In this document: piece after piece, positions 8,956 to 17,181 of the stretch
Position numbering within the stretch: the stretch's first letter is position 1
Layout of the letters: the number at the start of each line of letters is the position of its first letter
NCBI GenBank assembly: GCA_963851105.1
Contig: CAWKNP010000010.1
Location: 62,001 to 126,000, forward strand
DNA from: DATARN01 sp963851105
GTDB lineage: Bacteria; Actinomycetota; Acidimicrobiia; Acidimicrobiales; Palsa-688
Length of the DNA: 64,000 nt
Reading direction: 5' to 3'
Notes under the pieces: model-generated
What the model saw: only the letters and a program-made list of their open reading frames with translations
Database searches by the model: none
What the model was told of the DNA's origin: nothing
Made by a program: the position numbers and the translations under genes

Positions 8956-9411
8956 ATGGATTTGTCACTGTTCGACGAGGTCGCCGACGCCCTGAGCGGG
9001 CTCGTGCCGCGCGAGCTGGGACAGCTGCGGTACCGGGCCCGGCGCTACGGCATCAAGGTCTGGTTCGACGACGAGACGCCACCGTTGGAGCACTACGAGG
9101 CGCAGGTCATCAGCCGCGACCATGGCGCCGACGCGGCCGTCACAGCCCTGGAGGTCGGGTTTCACTCCGAGCACCCGCAGGGGCCCGACAACGTCGCCGT
9201 CATAGCTCGCTTGCTCGCCGCCGAGGAGCGGTGGCGCCGAGACGTCGGTGACGAGGCGGAAGTCGGAGTGTTCCTGGGCCGGGCGACGTGGCGGCGTGTG
9301 TCGGAAACGTGGCCCGACCCCGACCTCGACAGCCCCACCATGGCGCTCGAGATCGCCGCCCGCCTCACGGACTATGTCATCGCCATCGAACCGGTCCGCC
9401 GGGGCGCCTGA
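8956..9411 (+). CDS. Hypothetical protein
   Basis: A soluble 151-aa protein not assigned to a family. It is rich in Glu, Asp and Arg and predicted to be mixed alpha/beta, with blocks RELGQLRYRARRYGIKVWFD and ALEVGFHSEHPQ. No signal peptide or membrane segment is seen. It is divergent from the ECF sigma gene with only 22 bp between them and convergent with the WYL regulator. Coding is supported by GC-rich third positions across the whole frame and by the fit between neighbours. Confidence 0.7.
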   Translation: MDLSLFDEVADALSGLVPRELGQLRYRARRYGIKVWFDDETPPLEHYEAQVISRDHGADAAVTALEVGFHSEHPQGPDNVAVIARLLAAEERWRRDVGDEAEVGVFLGRATWRRVSETWPDPDLDSPTMALEIAARLTDYVIAIEPVRRGA

Positions 9412-9470
9412 ACCCAGGGCCGACGAGCCGGCAAGACTTCTGGGTCGCTCTGACAGGACCAGACACCCCA

Positions 9471-10448
9471 CTACTCACCGCGACGATCGCTCTCGGCCAC
9501 GGCGTCGCGGAAGCGCCCGCTCCAGTCGCGGAGCTGCTCGACCAGCTCGGGAGGCGACCGCACTTCGAACGCCGCGCCCAGGGAGCCGAGCGCCATGGCC
9601 GGCCAGTCCAGCGAGTCGGAGGTCATGTGCAGGACACAGCTCTCCGTCCCCGTGTCCTCGACGTTCCCCCACGAGCCGACAAGGCCCCGCACCGCGCTGG
9701 CCGGGGCATGGACGACCGCCGCCACGGTGTAGGGGGATCGGAGGTTGCCGATCCCGGCGCGGACGAAGGCGGCCGCGTCCCCGCCGGGAAGTTGGCGCCC
9801 CCCGCAGCGCTCCCGCGTGCCCACGGGATTGTCGAGGCGGTCGAGGCGGAAGGTGCGCCAGTCGAGGCGGTCCAGGTCGTAGGCGACCAGGTACCAGCGC
9901 CGGCCGAGCGAGACGAGCCGGTATGGCTCCACATGGCGATCGGTGTGGTCGCCGCCCCGGGCGGTGTACCGGAACCGGAGGCGCTCGGCGTCACGGCAGG
10001 CCTGGGCGACGGCGGTGAGAACGCCGGGATCGATCGTCGCCGTGCTGGTCCCCCACATGGCGGGCACGGTCATTGCCCGCAGGGCGTCGGATCGCTTGCG
10101 CAGCGCCGGCGGCATTACCTGCACCACTTTGGCGAGGACCCGCACCGAGTACTCGGCGACGCCGGCAACAGTGCTGTGGGCGGCGGCCTGAAGTCCCACC
10201 ACGAGAGCCACCGCCTCCTCGTCGTCGAGGACGAGCGGCGGCAACGCCGCTCCCGCGGCCAACTGGTAGCCGCCGTCGATCCCTCGCTCGGCCTGCACGG
10301 GGTAGCCCAGTTGCCGTAACTGGTCGATGTCGCGCCGCAGCGTGCGTCCCGAGATCTCCAGCCGCTCCGCCAACTCCGAACCGGGCCAGTAGCGGTGCGT
10401 CTGGAGCAACGACAACAGGCGCAACATCCGCGAACTGGTGTTTCCCAT
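9471..10448 (-). CDS. YafY-type transcriptional regulator (HTH + WYL domain)
   Basis: The 325-aa protein begins with a winged helix-turn-helix (RMLRLLSLLQTHRYWPGSELA, then SGRTLRRDIDQLRQLGYPV) and continues with a WYL domain (LRFRYTARGGDHTDRHVEPYRLV, GRRWYLVAYDLDRLDWRTFRLDRL) and a C-terminal WCX-like segment. The family represses or activates neighbouring genes and binds a ligand or nucleic acid through WYL. It is divergent from the DinB-fold gene with about 90 bp between, a very common pairing, so it probably controls that gene. Confidence 0.92.
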   Translation of the reverse strand: MGNTSSRMLRLLSLLQTHRYWPGSELAERLEISGRTLRRDIDQLRQLGYPVQAERGIDGGYQLAAGAALPPLVLDDEEAVALVVGLQAAAHSTVAGVAEYSVRVLAKVVQVMPPALRKRSDALRAMTVPAMWGTSTATIDPGVLTAVAQACRDAERLRFRYTARGGDHTDRHVEPYRLVSLGRRWYLVAYDLDRLDWRTFRLDRLDNPVGTRERCGGRQLPGGDAAAFVRAGIGNLRSPYTVAAVVHAPASAVRGLVGSWGNVEDTGTESCVLHMTSDSLDWPAMALGSLGAAFEVRSPPELVEQLRDWSGRFRDAVAESDRRGE

Positions 10449-10538
10449 GAGCCCCAGTTTCTCACCATTTAGGTCAGAAAGTGGCCGCTATGGGCCGTAC
10501 CGTCATCAGAACCAACCAATCAAGGAGCGTCAATCGCC

Positions 10539-11105
10539 ATGACCACCGCGACCACCACGACCGACCCCACGATCGTTCCCGCTATCGCCAGTGTCACCGG
10601 AGAGCGTTCGGACCTACTGCAGGCCCTGAACCAGCACCGTTTCTTCCTGCGCAAGACCGTCACCGGCCTCAGCGACGAGCAAGCTGCGCTGCGCAGCACC
10701 GTTAGCCGGCTGTGCCTCGGCGGCCTCATAAAGCACGTGGCGGCGGCCGAGTCTGGTTGGGTGGACTTCATCGTGGGCGGTCCCGACGCCCTGGCCGAGG
10801 CCAAGGAATGGACGGCGGAGGAGACCGCCGAGCGCTGGGCGGCCAAGTTCGCCATGCTGCCCGGCGAGACCCTGGCCGGCATTCTCGAGCACTACACCGA
10901 TGTCGCCCGGCGCACCGATGATCTCGTGGCGACCCTGCCCGACCTCGACGCCTCGCATCCGTTGCCCGAAGCCCCTTGGTTCGAGCCAGGCGCCCGGTGG
11001 TCAGCGCGGAGGGCCCTGCTGCACATCATCGCCGAGACCTCGCAGCACGCCGGCCACGCCGACATCATCCGCGAGAGCATCGACGGCGCGAAATCCATGG
11101 GATAG
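10539..11105 (+). CDS. DinB-fold (DUF664-type) putative metal-dependent protein
   Basis: The 188-aa protein has the four-helix DinB/DUF664 pattern: an N-terminal helix (ERSDLLQALNQHRFFLRKTV), GLSDEQAAL, a first His in GGLIKHVAAAESGW and a C-terminal histidine pair in LLHIIAETSQHAGHAD. The three His residues normally bind a divalent metal. In actinobacteria the fold is used by mycothiol- or bacillithiol-dependent transferases; the substrate here is unknown. A good Shine-Dalgarno sequence (AAGGAG, 10522-10527) precedes the ATG. Likely controlled by the divergent WYL regulator. Confidence 0.9.
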   Translation: MTTATTTTDPTIVPAIASVTGERSDLLQALNQHRFFLRKTVTGLSDEQAALRSTVSRLCLGGLIKHVAAAESGWVDFIVGGPDALAEAKEWTAEETAERWAAKFAMLPGETLAGILEHYTDVARRTDDLVATLPDLDASHPLPEAPWFEPGARWSARRALLHIIAETSQHAGHADIIRESIDGAKSMG

Positions 11106-11169
11106 CCGCCAGGCGGTGGCGGACCGGCGGCAGCGCCTGGCGCCAGCGGTCCTGATACCGTCCGCGGCA

Positions 11170-11724
11170 ATGGCAAACGACTATCAGTTCGTCACCGTGT
11201 GGCGGGTCGCGGGCACCGTTGACGAGGTCAAGGCCATCCTGGGCGACACCGATGCATCGGCCGTGGCCCGTTGGTGGCCGTCGGTCTATCTGAGCGTCGA
11301 TCAAGTGGAAGCGGGAGGCGAGGGCGGCCTCGGCCGAGTGCTCGCCCTGCACACCAAGGGCTGGCTCCCTTACACGTTGCGGTGGACGCTTCAGGTCACC
11401 GAGCCGCTGAGCGACGTCGGCTACGCGCTGTCCGCGACCGGCGACCTGGAAGGAACGGGCCGGTGGACCTTCCACCAGGACGGCCCCGAGGTCGTGATCA
11501 CCTACGACTGGCGGATCCACGCCAGCAAACCGCTCCTGCGCAGGCTCGGCTGGCTCCTCAAGCCGGCGTTCTCGGCCAACCACCATTGGGCCATGCGCCG
11601 AGGCGAGGAAAGCCTGCGCCTCGAGATGCGACGTCGCCGCCAGGGCACTGCCAACTCGCTCGCACCGGTGCCCCCTCCCCCGCCCGCCACCTTCGCACGA
11701 CTGGCCCGACTGCGCGGCAGCTAA
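11170..11724 (+). CDS. SRPBCC-family (START-like) protein
   Basis: A 184-aa protein starting MANDYQFVTVWRVAGTVDEV, the usual first strand and helix of the polyketide-cyclase/SRPBCC fold. ARWWPSVYL and a late helix rich in Arg (HWAMRRGEESLRLEMRRR) follow. The fold binds hydrophobic ligands; no ligand can be inferred. The frame is open further upstream, but this ATG gives the canonical N-terminus. It lies 64 bp after the DinB-fold gene and converges on the histidine kinase gene. Confidence 0.85.
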   Translation: MANDYQFVTVWRVAGTVDEVKAILGDTDASAVARWWPSVYLSVDQVEAGGEGGLGRVLALHTKGWLPYTLRWTLQVTEPLSDVGYALSATGDLEGTGRWTFHQDGPEVVITYDWRIHASKPLLRRLGWLLKPAFSANHHWAMRRGEESLRLEMRRRRQGTANSLAPVPPPPPATFARLARLRGS

Positions 11725-11778
11725 GTCAGATTTGGCGCCTTTTGGGTTTCTGAGCACCATTTGGCGCGACAGGTGCCC

Positions 11779-13194
11779 TCAGATGGTGCCAAGAATCCTG
11801 GTGGTGCCCGATCCGGCCGCCACTCGGGTCCCGAGAAGCAGGACACGAACGGTCGTGCCTTGCCCCGGTGCGGTGACGAGGGTGACGGTGCCCCCGTGGG
11901 CCTCCACGACCGATCGAACGATGGCCAGGCCAAGGCCGCTGCCGCCTTGGTGGCGACTGCGCCCGGGGTCCCCCCGGACGAACCGCTCGAAAGCGCGGGC
12001 GGCCAATTCGGGGGCCATGCCCTCCCCGCCGTCGTGGACCTCGACCACGCACGCTTTGTCGTTTCCGTGAGCCGCTACCTCGACCGCCACGGTGGGATCG
12101 TTATGGACGAGGGCGTTGGTGACCAGGGCGCCAAAGACCTGGCGCAGCCGGGCCTCGTCGCCCGGGACGACGAGACCCGCGTCGACGGCGGCGCGGATCT
12201 CCCGCTCACCGTGGACAGCGGCCGCGTCGGAGACGACGTCGGCCAGCAACTGGCTCAGGTCGACCCGCTGATCGGCGATCGGCCGGCCCTCGTCCAGGCG
12301 GGCGAGGAGCAGCAAGTCCTCGACCAGGCCGGTCATCCGGCCCGCCTCCTGGCCCACCCGGCGCATGGCCTCGTCGAGGCGGTCGGGATCGGACAGGTCC
12401 CCTCGCCGGTACAGCGCCAGGTAGCCGCTGATCGATGTCAGCGGGGTCCGAAGTTCGTGGCTGGCGTCAGCCACGAAACGCCGCAGCCGCTCCTCCGAAC
12501 CCTGCCGCTCGTCGAGCATCAGGTTGAACGCCCGGGCCAGGCGTCCCGCCTCGGTTGTCTCCGGTGGCGGGTCCACGCGGTGTCCGAGGTCGCCGGCGGT
12601 GATGGCGTCCGCGGCCCGGGTCATGGCCCCGATGGGACGCAGCCCGAGGTTGACGACCCACCAGCCGAGTAGGACGAGCAGACCGAGCACCACGGTCGAA
12701 GTAATGGCGACGACCGCCACCAGGCGGTCGATCGATGCGTTGACGCGCCCGAGCGGCAGTGCCACCACGATGAAGTTGCCGTCGACCAGCTTGATGACCC
12801 GGAGGCGGTAGGAGTCCGAGGCGCCCACGGCCGGCACCGAGACCGCGGTGCCGTTCTTGGCCAGGCCCGCCAGGTTGAGGCCCTGCAGCGATGGTGTGCC
12901 GTTGGTCGCCTGTCCCGGCACGATGACTTGACGGCTGACACCATCGACACCGACGCGGGCCAGGTACAGCTCGAACAGGTCCGACGGCAGACCGGCCTGC
13001 GGTTGCCGCGATACCGCTCCGCGGCCGGTCGGCGGGCCTGCCAGGCGCACCGCCGGCAACGACGAGACGAGGAGCTGGCGGTCGAGCTGGTCGAAGAGGT
13101 ACTGGCGCTGGCTTGTGACCACGATGGCGCAGGCGACCAGGACCGCGACGCCGACCGCGACCAGTGCGACGATGAGCCGGACCCGGAGGGTCAC
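11779..13194 (-). CDS. Two-component sensor histidine kinase
   Basis: The 471-aa protein has an N-terminal membrane segment (about 7-27), an extracellular sensor of ~125 residues, a second membrane segment (~158-180), a HAMP linker, a HisKA domain with phospho-acceptor His246 in ASHELRTPLTS, and an HATPase domain (VTNALVHN N box, GGEGM, GGSGLGLAIV G box). It belongs to the OmpR-partner kinase class. Its start overlaps the response regulator stop by 4 bases, so the two are co-translated. The adjacent divergent export operon is the obvious target, which suggests it senses a toxic compound or envelope stress. Confidence 0.94.
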   Translation of the reverse strand: MTLRVRLIVALVAVGVAVLVACAIVVTSQRQYLFDQLDRQLLVSSLPAVRLAGPPTGRGAVSRQPQAGLPSDLFELYLARVGVDGVSRQVIVPGQATNGTPSLQGLNLAGLAKNGTAVSVPAVGASDSYRLRVIKLVDGNFIVVALPLGRVNASIDRLVAVVAITSTVVLGLLVLLGWWVVNLGLRPIGAMTRAADAITAGDLGHRVDPPPETTEAGRLARAFNLMLDERQGSEERLRRFVADASHELRTPLTSISGYLALYRRGDLSDPDRLDEAMRRVGQEAGRMTGLVEDLLLLARLDEGRPIADQRVDLSQLLADVVSDAAAVHGEREIRAAVDAGLVVPGDEARLRQVFGALVTNALVHNDPTVAVEVAAHGNDKACVVEVHDGGEGMAPELAARAFERFVRGDPGRSRHQGGSGLGLAIVRSVVEAHGGTVTLVTAPGQGTTVRVLLLGTRVAAGSGTTRILGTI

Positions 13195-13889
13195 GGCTCG
13201 GCGGTGCCCGGCCGGATGGTGTAGCCGACGCCCCGCAGGGTCTGGATCAGGCGGGGCCCGTCGGCGTCGACCTTGCGCCGCAGGTAGCTGATGTAATTCT
13301 CGACCGCCGAGCCGTCACCGCCGAAGTCGTACTCCCAGACGTGATCCAAGATCTGGGCTTTGCTCATGACCCGCCCGGCGTTGGCCAGAAGGTAGCGGAG
13401 CAGCTTGTACTCCGTCGGGGAAAGGTGGATCTCGCGCTCGCCGCGCCGCACCTGGTGGCGCTCGTCGTCGAGCTCAAGGTCGGCGCAGCGCAAGATGGCC
13501 GAACGGCCGGCGAAGCCGGAGTGCCGCAGCGCGATTCGGACCCGGGCCAGGAGCTCCTCGACGGAGAACGGTTTGACCACGTAGTCATCGCCACCGATGG
13601 TCAGGCCCCGAACCCGATCCTCGGCCAGGTCCCGGGCTGTCAGGAAGATGACAGGCATCGGGGCGGCGCCCGAGCGAAGGCGCGGGAGCAGGTCGAAGCC
13701 GTTGATGTCGGGGAGCATCACGTCGAGGATGACCAGGTCGGGGCGGAACACCTTCACCCGCTCCACGGCCTGGGCCCCCGATCCCGCGGTGTCGCTCTCG
13801 TGGCCGTCAGCCACGAGGGCGGAGCGCACCAGGAAGGCGATGTTGTCCTCGTCATCGACGACCAGGACGCGCGCGGCACGGTCCTCCAC
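13191..13889 (-). CDS. OmpR/PhoB-family response regulator
   Basis: The 232-aa protein has a receiver domain with acidic pocket DDE (12-14), phospho-acceptor Asp56 in LVILDVMLP and Lys106 in VVKPF. A winged-helix DNA-binding domain follows (LSPTEYKLLRYLLANAGRVMS, then ENYISYLRRKVD and GVGYTIR). It is the first gene of the two-component pair and is divergent from the DUF5666/HlyD/MacB operon. Direct repeats in the shared upstream region are candidate binding sites. Confidence 0.95.
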   Translation of the reverse strand: MEDRAARVLVVDDEDNIAFLVRSALVADGHESDTAGSGAQAVERVKVFRPDLVILDVMLPDINGFDLLPRLRSGAAPMPVIFLTARDLAEDRVRGLTIGGDDYVVKPFSVEELLARVRIALRHSGFAGRSAILRCADLELDDERHQVRRGEREIHLSPTEYKLLRYLLANAGRVMSKAQILDHVWEYDFGGDGSAVENYISYLRRKVDADGPRLIQTLRGVGYTIRPGTAEP

Positions 13890-13970
13890 GTGGTCATGAT
13901 CGACGCCCGGCCTTGGAGGCGGCTGGGTGTTACCTCGGAGCCACCTCGCAAAAAGGGGGGTGCCCGACGG

Positions 13971-14022
13971 TCCTCATAGGGTTCCCAGGATTCTCCTAGG
14001 TTGCTCGCAGTTGGTTCTCATG
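13971..14022. promoter_or_regulatory. Candidate direct-repeat operator for the response regulator
   Basis: In the 205-bp divergent region, TCCTCATAGG (13971-13980) and TTCTCCTAGG (13991-14000) are exactly 20 bp apart. A third related box, GTTCTCATGC, begins at 14013. OmpR-type regulators usually bind direct repeats with near two-turn periodicity. Assignment to the adjacent regulator is inferred. Confidence 0.45.
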
Positions 14023-14094
14023 CCGCGACGCGACATTGGGATGGCGCCGAGATGGCGGCCCCGTTGACGCCGTTGGCTGGCTCTAGGAGTACTC

Positions 14095-15060
14095 GTGACC
14101 GATCCGCCTTATCCGCTCTCCCCTGTTGAAGCGACCGGACCGCCGCCCGGTCCACCGTCGGCACCGGCGGCGACCGCCTTCGGGCTGCCGCCTGAAGGAC
14201 CGCCCTCGGGCCCCGCAGTGGCCCCCGCAGGCGCAAGCCGCAGTGGCCGGGGTCGTTTGATCGCAGGCATCGCGGCCGTGGTCGTGGTGTGCCTCGGCGC
14301 GTTCTTCGGCACCCAGGCGCTCGCCTCGCATGGCGCGACGAAGGCGTCGTCGACCACAGGGACCACCACCGCCAACGGCAACGGCACGGGAGCGGCCGGT
14401 ACCCGGCGCGGATTCGGAGGCGGCACCTTCGGAACCGTGAAGTCCGTCAGCGCCGACAGCTTCACCGTGACCGATCAGAACGGCGCGACTCTCACCGTCA
14501 CCACGTCGGGGGCGACGACGGTGACCAAGTCATCCGCCGGGGCACTGGGCGATATCAAGACGGGCGACAACGTGACCCTTACGGCGTCGGGCACTGCGCC
14601 TGCCCTTACTGCGGGGCGGATCACCGATACTGGCAGTCAGCCCTTGGCCGGTTTCGGCGGCGGGCTGGGGGGCGGATTGGGAGGTGGGCGCCAATCACAG
14701 AACGCGACCGGTGGTACCACGGGAGGCACGACCAACTCGACGCGCCCGGCGGGCGCCGGGCCCGGCGGCGGGGGAAACTTCGTCCGGGGCACGGTCACCT
14801 CAGTCACCCCCACGTCCGTGACCGTCGCTGAGGCCAATGGCACCAGCGTTGCGGTGACGACGAACGCTTCGACCACCGTGCTCCTGGCTCGCTCGGCGAC
14901 GCTGAAGGACGTCGCCGTCGGTGACACGGTCGTTGTGCGGGGCGCAACGACGGGTACCACGGTGGCGGCCGTTTCCATCGCCGACGGGCTGACCGGCTTC
15001 GGCCGGCCCAACGGTACGGGCCCCGCCCCGGGGACGGGCACCGGTACCGGCAATGGATAG
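14095..15060 (+). CDS. Membrane-anchored DUF5666 domain protein
   Basis: The 321-aa protein starts at a GTG preceded by AGGAG (14085-14089). It has a Pro-rich cytoplasmic N-terminus, one membrane segment (about 61-80) and two extracellular beta domains of DUF5666 type (GTVKSVSADSFTVTDQNG...; GTVTSVTPTSVTVAEANG...). A Gly-rich stretch with FGGGLGGG separates them. DUF5666 resembles small OB-like barrels and often sits next to efflux genes. It is the first gene of an export operon and overlaps the next gene by 8 bp. Possible roles are substrate binding or assembly at the outer face. Confidence 0.8.
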   Translation: MTDPPYPLSPVEATGPPPGPPSAPAATAFGLPPEGPPSGPAVAPAGASRSGRGRLIAGIAAVVVVCLGAFFGTQALASHGATKASSTTGTTTANGNGTGAAGTRRGFGGGTFGTVKSVSADSFTVTDQNGATLTVTTSGATTVTKSSAGALGDIKTGDNVTLTASGTAPALTAGRITDTGSQPLAGFGGGLGGGLGGGRQSQNATGGTTGGTTNSTRPAGAGPGGGGNFVRGTVTSVTPTSVTVAEANGTSVAVTTNASTTVLLARSATLKDVAVGDTVVVRGATTGTTVAAVSIADGLTGFGRPNGTGPAPGTGTGTGNG

Positions 15061-16438
15061 CGTCGCCGTGGGCGGCGCGCCCGGCGCCTCCCGAGGCCTA
15101 CCGGCCGCCCTTGCCCGCCAGGCGAAGCGGCCCGTGGTCGTCGTCGCCGTCGTCTTGGTGCTGGTCGGCGGCGCGATCTACTTCGGTTACCGCTCGGCGC
15201 ACCGCACGACCGCGACCCCCACGTCCCTCGAGCGCATCGTGACGGTGACGACGGGAACCATCCGTCAGACCGTGGCCACGTCGGGGACGCTCGCGCCCGC
15301 CGACACCGAGGATCTGTCCTTCGCAGTGTCCGGCAAGGTGACCACGGTCAACGTGAAGGCCGGGCAAACTGTCGCCTCGGGCGCGGTCTTGGCCACCATC
15401 GACTCCGCCGCCCTGCAGAGCCAGGTCGCCCAAGCGCAGGCCTCGGTCGCCTCGAACCAGGCCAAGTTGAGCTCCGACACGACGGCGGCCGCCACTGCCG
15501 CGCAGCTGGCGGCCGACCAGGCCAACCTTGATGCCGCCAATGGTTCCCTGGCGACCGCCCAGGCGTCACTGGCCGGCGCATCGCTGGTCGCTCCCATTGC
15601 GGGCACGATCTCGGTGGTCAACCTGACCGTCGGTGAGCAGTTGGGCAGCAGCGGCAATGGGTCGGTGGGTTTGACGGGGACCGGTTCCAACTCCGGACGT
15701 ACCGGTGCCTCGCCGTCTTCGGCCACCGGGGCGTCGGCGTCCTCGTCGTCGAGCAGCTCCGCTCCTGAGGTAGAAGTCATCAGCACCGGATCCTTTGTCG
15801 TGAACCTGAGCGTCGACGACACCCAGATCAGCCGGCTTGCCGTCGGCCAGGCGGCGACGGTGACACCGTCGACCGCGACCGGCGCCATCGGCGGCCGCGT
15901 CCGGGCGAACGCCACCACGACGACGGTTCCCGACCCTTCGGCCAGCACCGCCCCCGCCGCCGCACGGACCGCGGTCACCGCGACGGGAACGGTCACCTCG
16001 GTCGGCCAGGTCGCCAGTGCGTCGTCGGGGGTGTCGTCGTTCCCGGTGGTCGTCACCGTCGCCGGTACCCCCGCCGGTTTCTACTCCGGCGCCACCGTGC
16101 AGGTCGCCATCACCTACAACCAACTGGCCAACGTGGTCGAAGTCCCGACGGCCGCCATCAACCAATCGGGCGGCCAATCGACGGTGACGGTGACGAACAA
16201 CGGCGCCAAGAGCACCCAGGTCATCACGACCGGAGTGGCGTCGGGCGGGATGACGCAGGTTTTGACCGGCCTCAGCCCTGGTGACCAGGTCGTCATCACC
16301 CTTCCGGCCGCCACCGCCACCTCGGGCGGCACCGGGCGCACCGGGGCCGGCAATACCGGCGGCTTCGGCGGAGGAGGGAACTTCCCGGCCGGCGGCTTCA
16401 AGGGCACCGGCGGCGCCGGCGCCGGGGGAGGCGGTTGA
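15053..16438 (+). CDS. HlyD/MacA-like periplasmic adaptor subunit
   Basis: The 461-aa protein has a membrane anchor (about 27-46), a lipoyl-like half motif (SGTLAPADTEDLSFAVSGKV, then VKAGQTVASGAVLATID), an Ala/Gln-rich helical hairpin (QAQASVASNQAKL), the second lipoyl half (LVAPIAGTISVVNLTVGE) and a beta-barrel plus membrane-proximal domain. The tail is Gly/Phe-rich. In Gram-positives such adaptors work with MacB-type ABC transporters without an outer-membrane channel. Its stop overlaps the ATPase start (TGATG). Confidence 0.9.
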   Translation: MDSVAVGGAPGASRGLPAALARQAKRPVVVVAVVLVLVGGAIYFGYRSAHRTTATPTSLERIVTVTTGTIRQTVATSGTLAPADTEDLSFAVSGKVTTVNVKAGQTVASGAVLATIDSAALQSQVAQAQASVASNQAKLSSDTTAAATAAQLAADQANLDAANGSLATAQASLAGASLVAPIAGTISVVNLTVGEQLGSSGNGSVGLTGTGSNSGRTGASPSSATGASASSSSSSSAPEVEVISTGSFVVNLSVDDTQISRLAVGQAATVTPSTATGAIGGRVRANATTTTVPDPSASTAPAAARTAVTATGTVTSVGQVASASSGVSSFPVVVTVAGTPAGFYSGATVQVAITYNQLANVVEVPTAAINQSGGQSTVTVTNNGAKSTQVITTGVASGGMTQVLTGLSPGDQVVITLPAATATSGGTGRTGAGNTGGFGGGGNFPAGGFKGTGGAGAGGGG

Positions 16439-17181
16439 TGGCGTTCCCGGAGTTCGAGTTGCCGGCCGCGGCCGGGGCTTCCGGGCACGAGCCGGTCATC
16501 AAATTGGATTCTGTCAGCAAGGTCTACCGGTCCGGATCCCTCGAGGTCGCGGCCCTGACGGAGGTCACGGTTCATATCGACCAGGGCGAATACGTCGCCA
16601 TCGTCGGCCCTTCCGGTTCTGGTAAGTCGACCCTCATGCACATCATCGGCTGCCTCGACGTGCCGACTTCGGGCACCTACCACCTGGCGGGCGAGGACAT
16701 CAGCGCCATGACGGAAAACGAGCTGGCCGACGTGCGCAATCAGCGGATCGGTTTCGTCTTCCAGCAGTTCAACCTGTTGGCCTCGATGTCTGCGTGGCGC
16801 AACGTCGAGCTTCCCCTCGCCTACGCCGGATACCGGCGCACCGATCGCAAGGCCATGGCGATGGCCGCCCTGGAGCAGGTCGGTTTGGCCGATCGAGTCG
16901 AGCACCGCCCCGGCGAACTCTCCGGCGGCCAGCAGCAACGTGTCGCCATCGCCCGGGCCCTCGTCACCGAGCCCGCCCTGATCCTGGCCGACGAGCCAAC
17001 CGGCAACCTGGATTCAACCTCCACCGCCGATGTCCTAGGGTTGCTTCGCGATCTGCACGACAGCGGCCGGACGATCGTCCTGATCACCCATGAGCGGGCC
17101 GTCGCCGACGCCGCCAGCCGTACCGTGCACATCCTCGACGGCCAAGTCGACACCGGCGTGACGGCATCGGTGATGCCATGA
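16438..17181 (+). CDS. MacB/LolD-type ABC transporter ATP-binding protein
   Basis: The 247-aa ATPase has Walker A GPSGSGKST, a Q-loop in FVFQQFNLL, signature LSGGQQQR, Walker B ALILADEPT with TGNLDS, and a switch His in LITHE. These are the hallmarks of the MacB/LolD/FtsE branch that powers mechanotransmission rather than ordinary import. The ATG at 16438 overlaps the previous stop; a TTG three bases upstream is less likely. The cognate permease follows with a 4-base overlap. Confidence 0.96.
   Translation: MAFPEFELPAAAGASGHEPVIKLDSVSKVYRSGSLEVAALTEVTVHIDQGEYVAIVGPSGSGKSTLMHIIGCLDVPTSGTYHLAGEDISAMTENELADVRNQRIGFVFQQFNLLASMSAWRNVELPLAYAGYRRTDRKAMAMAALEQVGLADRVEHRPGELSGGQQQRVAIARALVTEPALILADEPTGNLDSTSTADVLGLLRDLHDSGRTIVLITHERAVADAASRTVHILDGQVDTGVTASVMP

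Noticed and set aside
11754..11789. Inverted repeat GCACCAT/ATGGTGC between convergent SRPBCC and kinase genes as a terminator
   Set aside because: The 7-bp arms are separated by 22 bases, overlap the kinase coding end, and have no T-tract.
13191..13889. The response regulator at 13 kb as the missing KdpE
   Set aside because: It overlaps its own histidine kinase gene and faces an export operon; it is a separate pair 11 kb away. Cross-talk cannot be excluded but nothing supports it.
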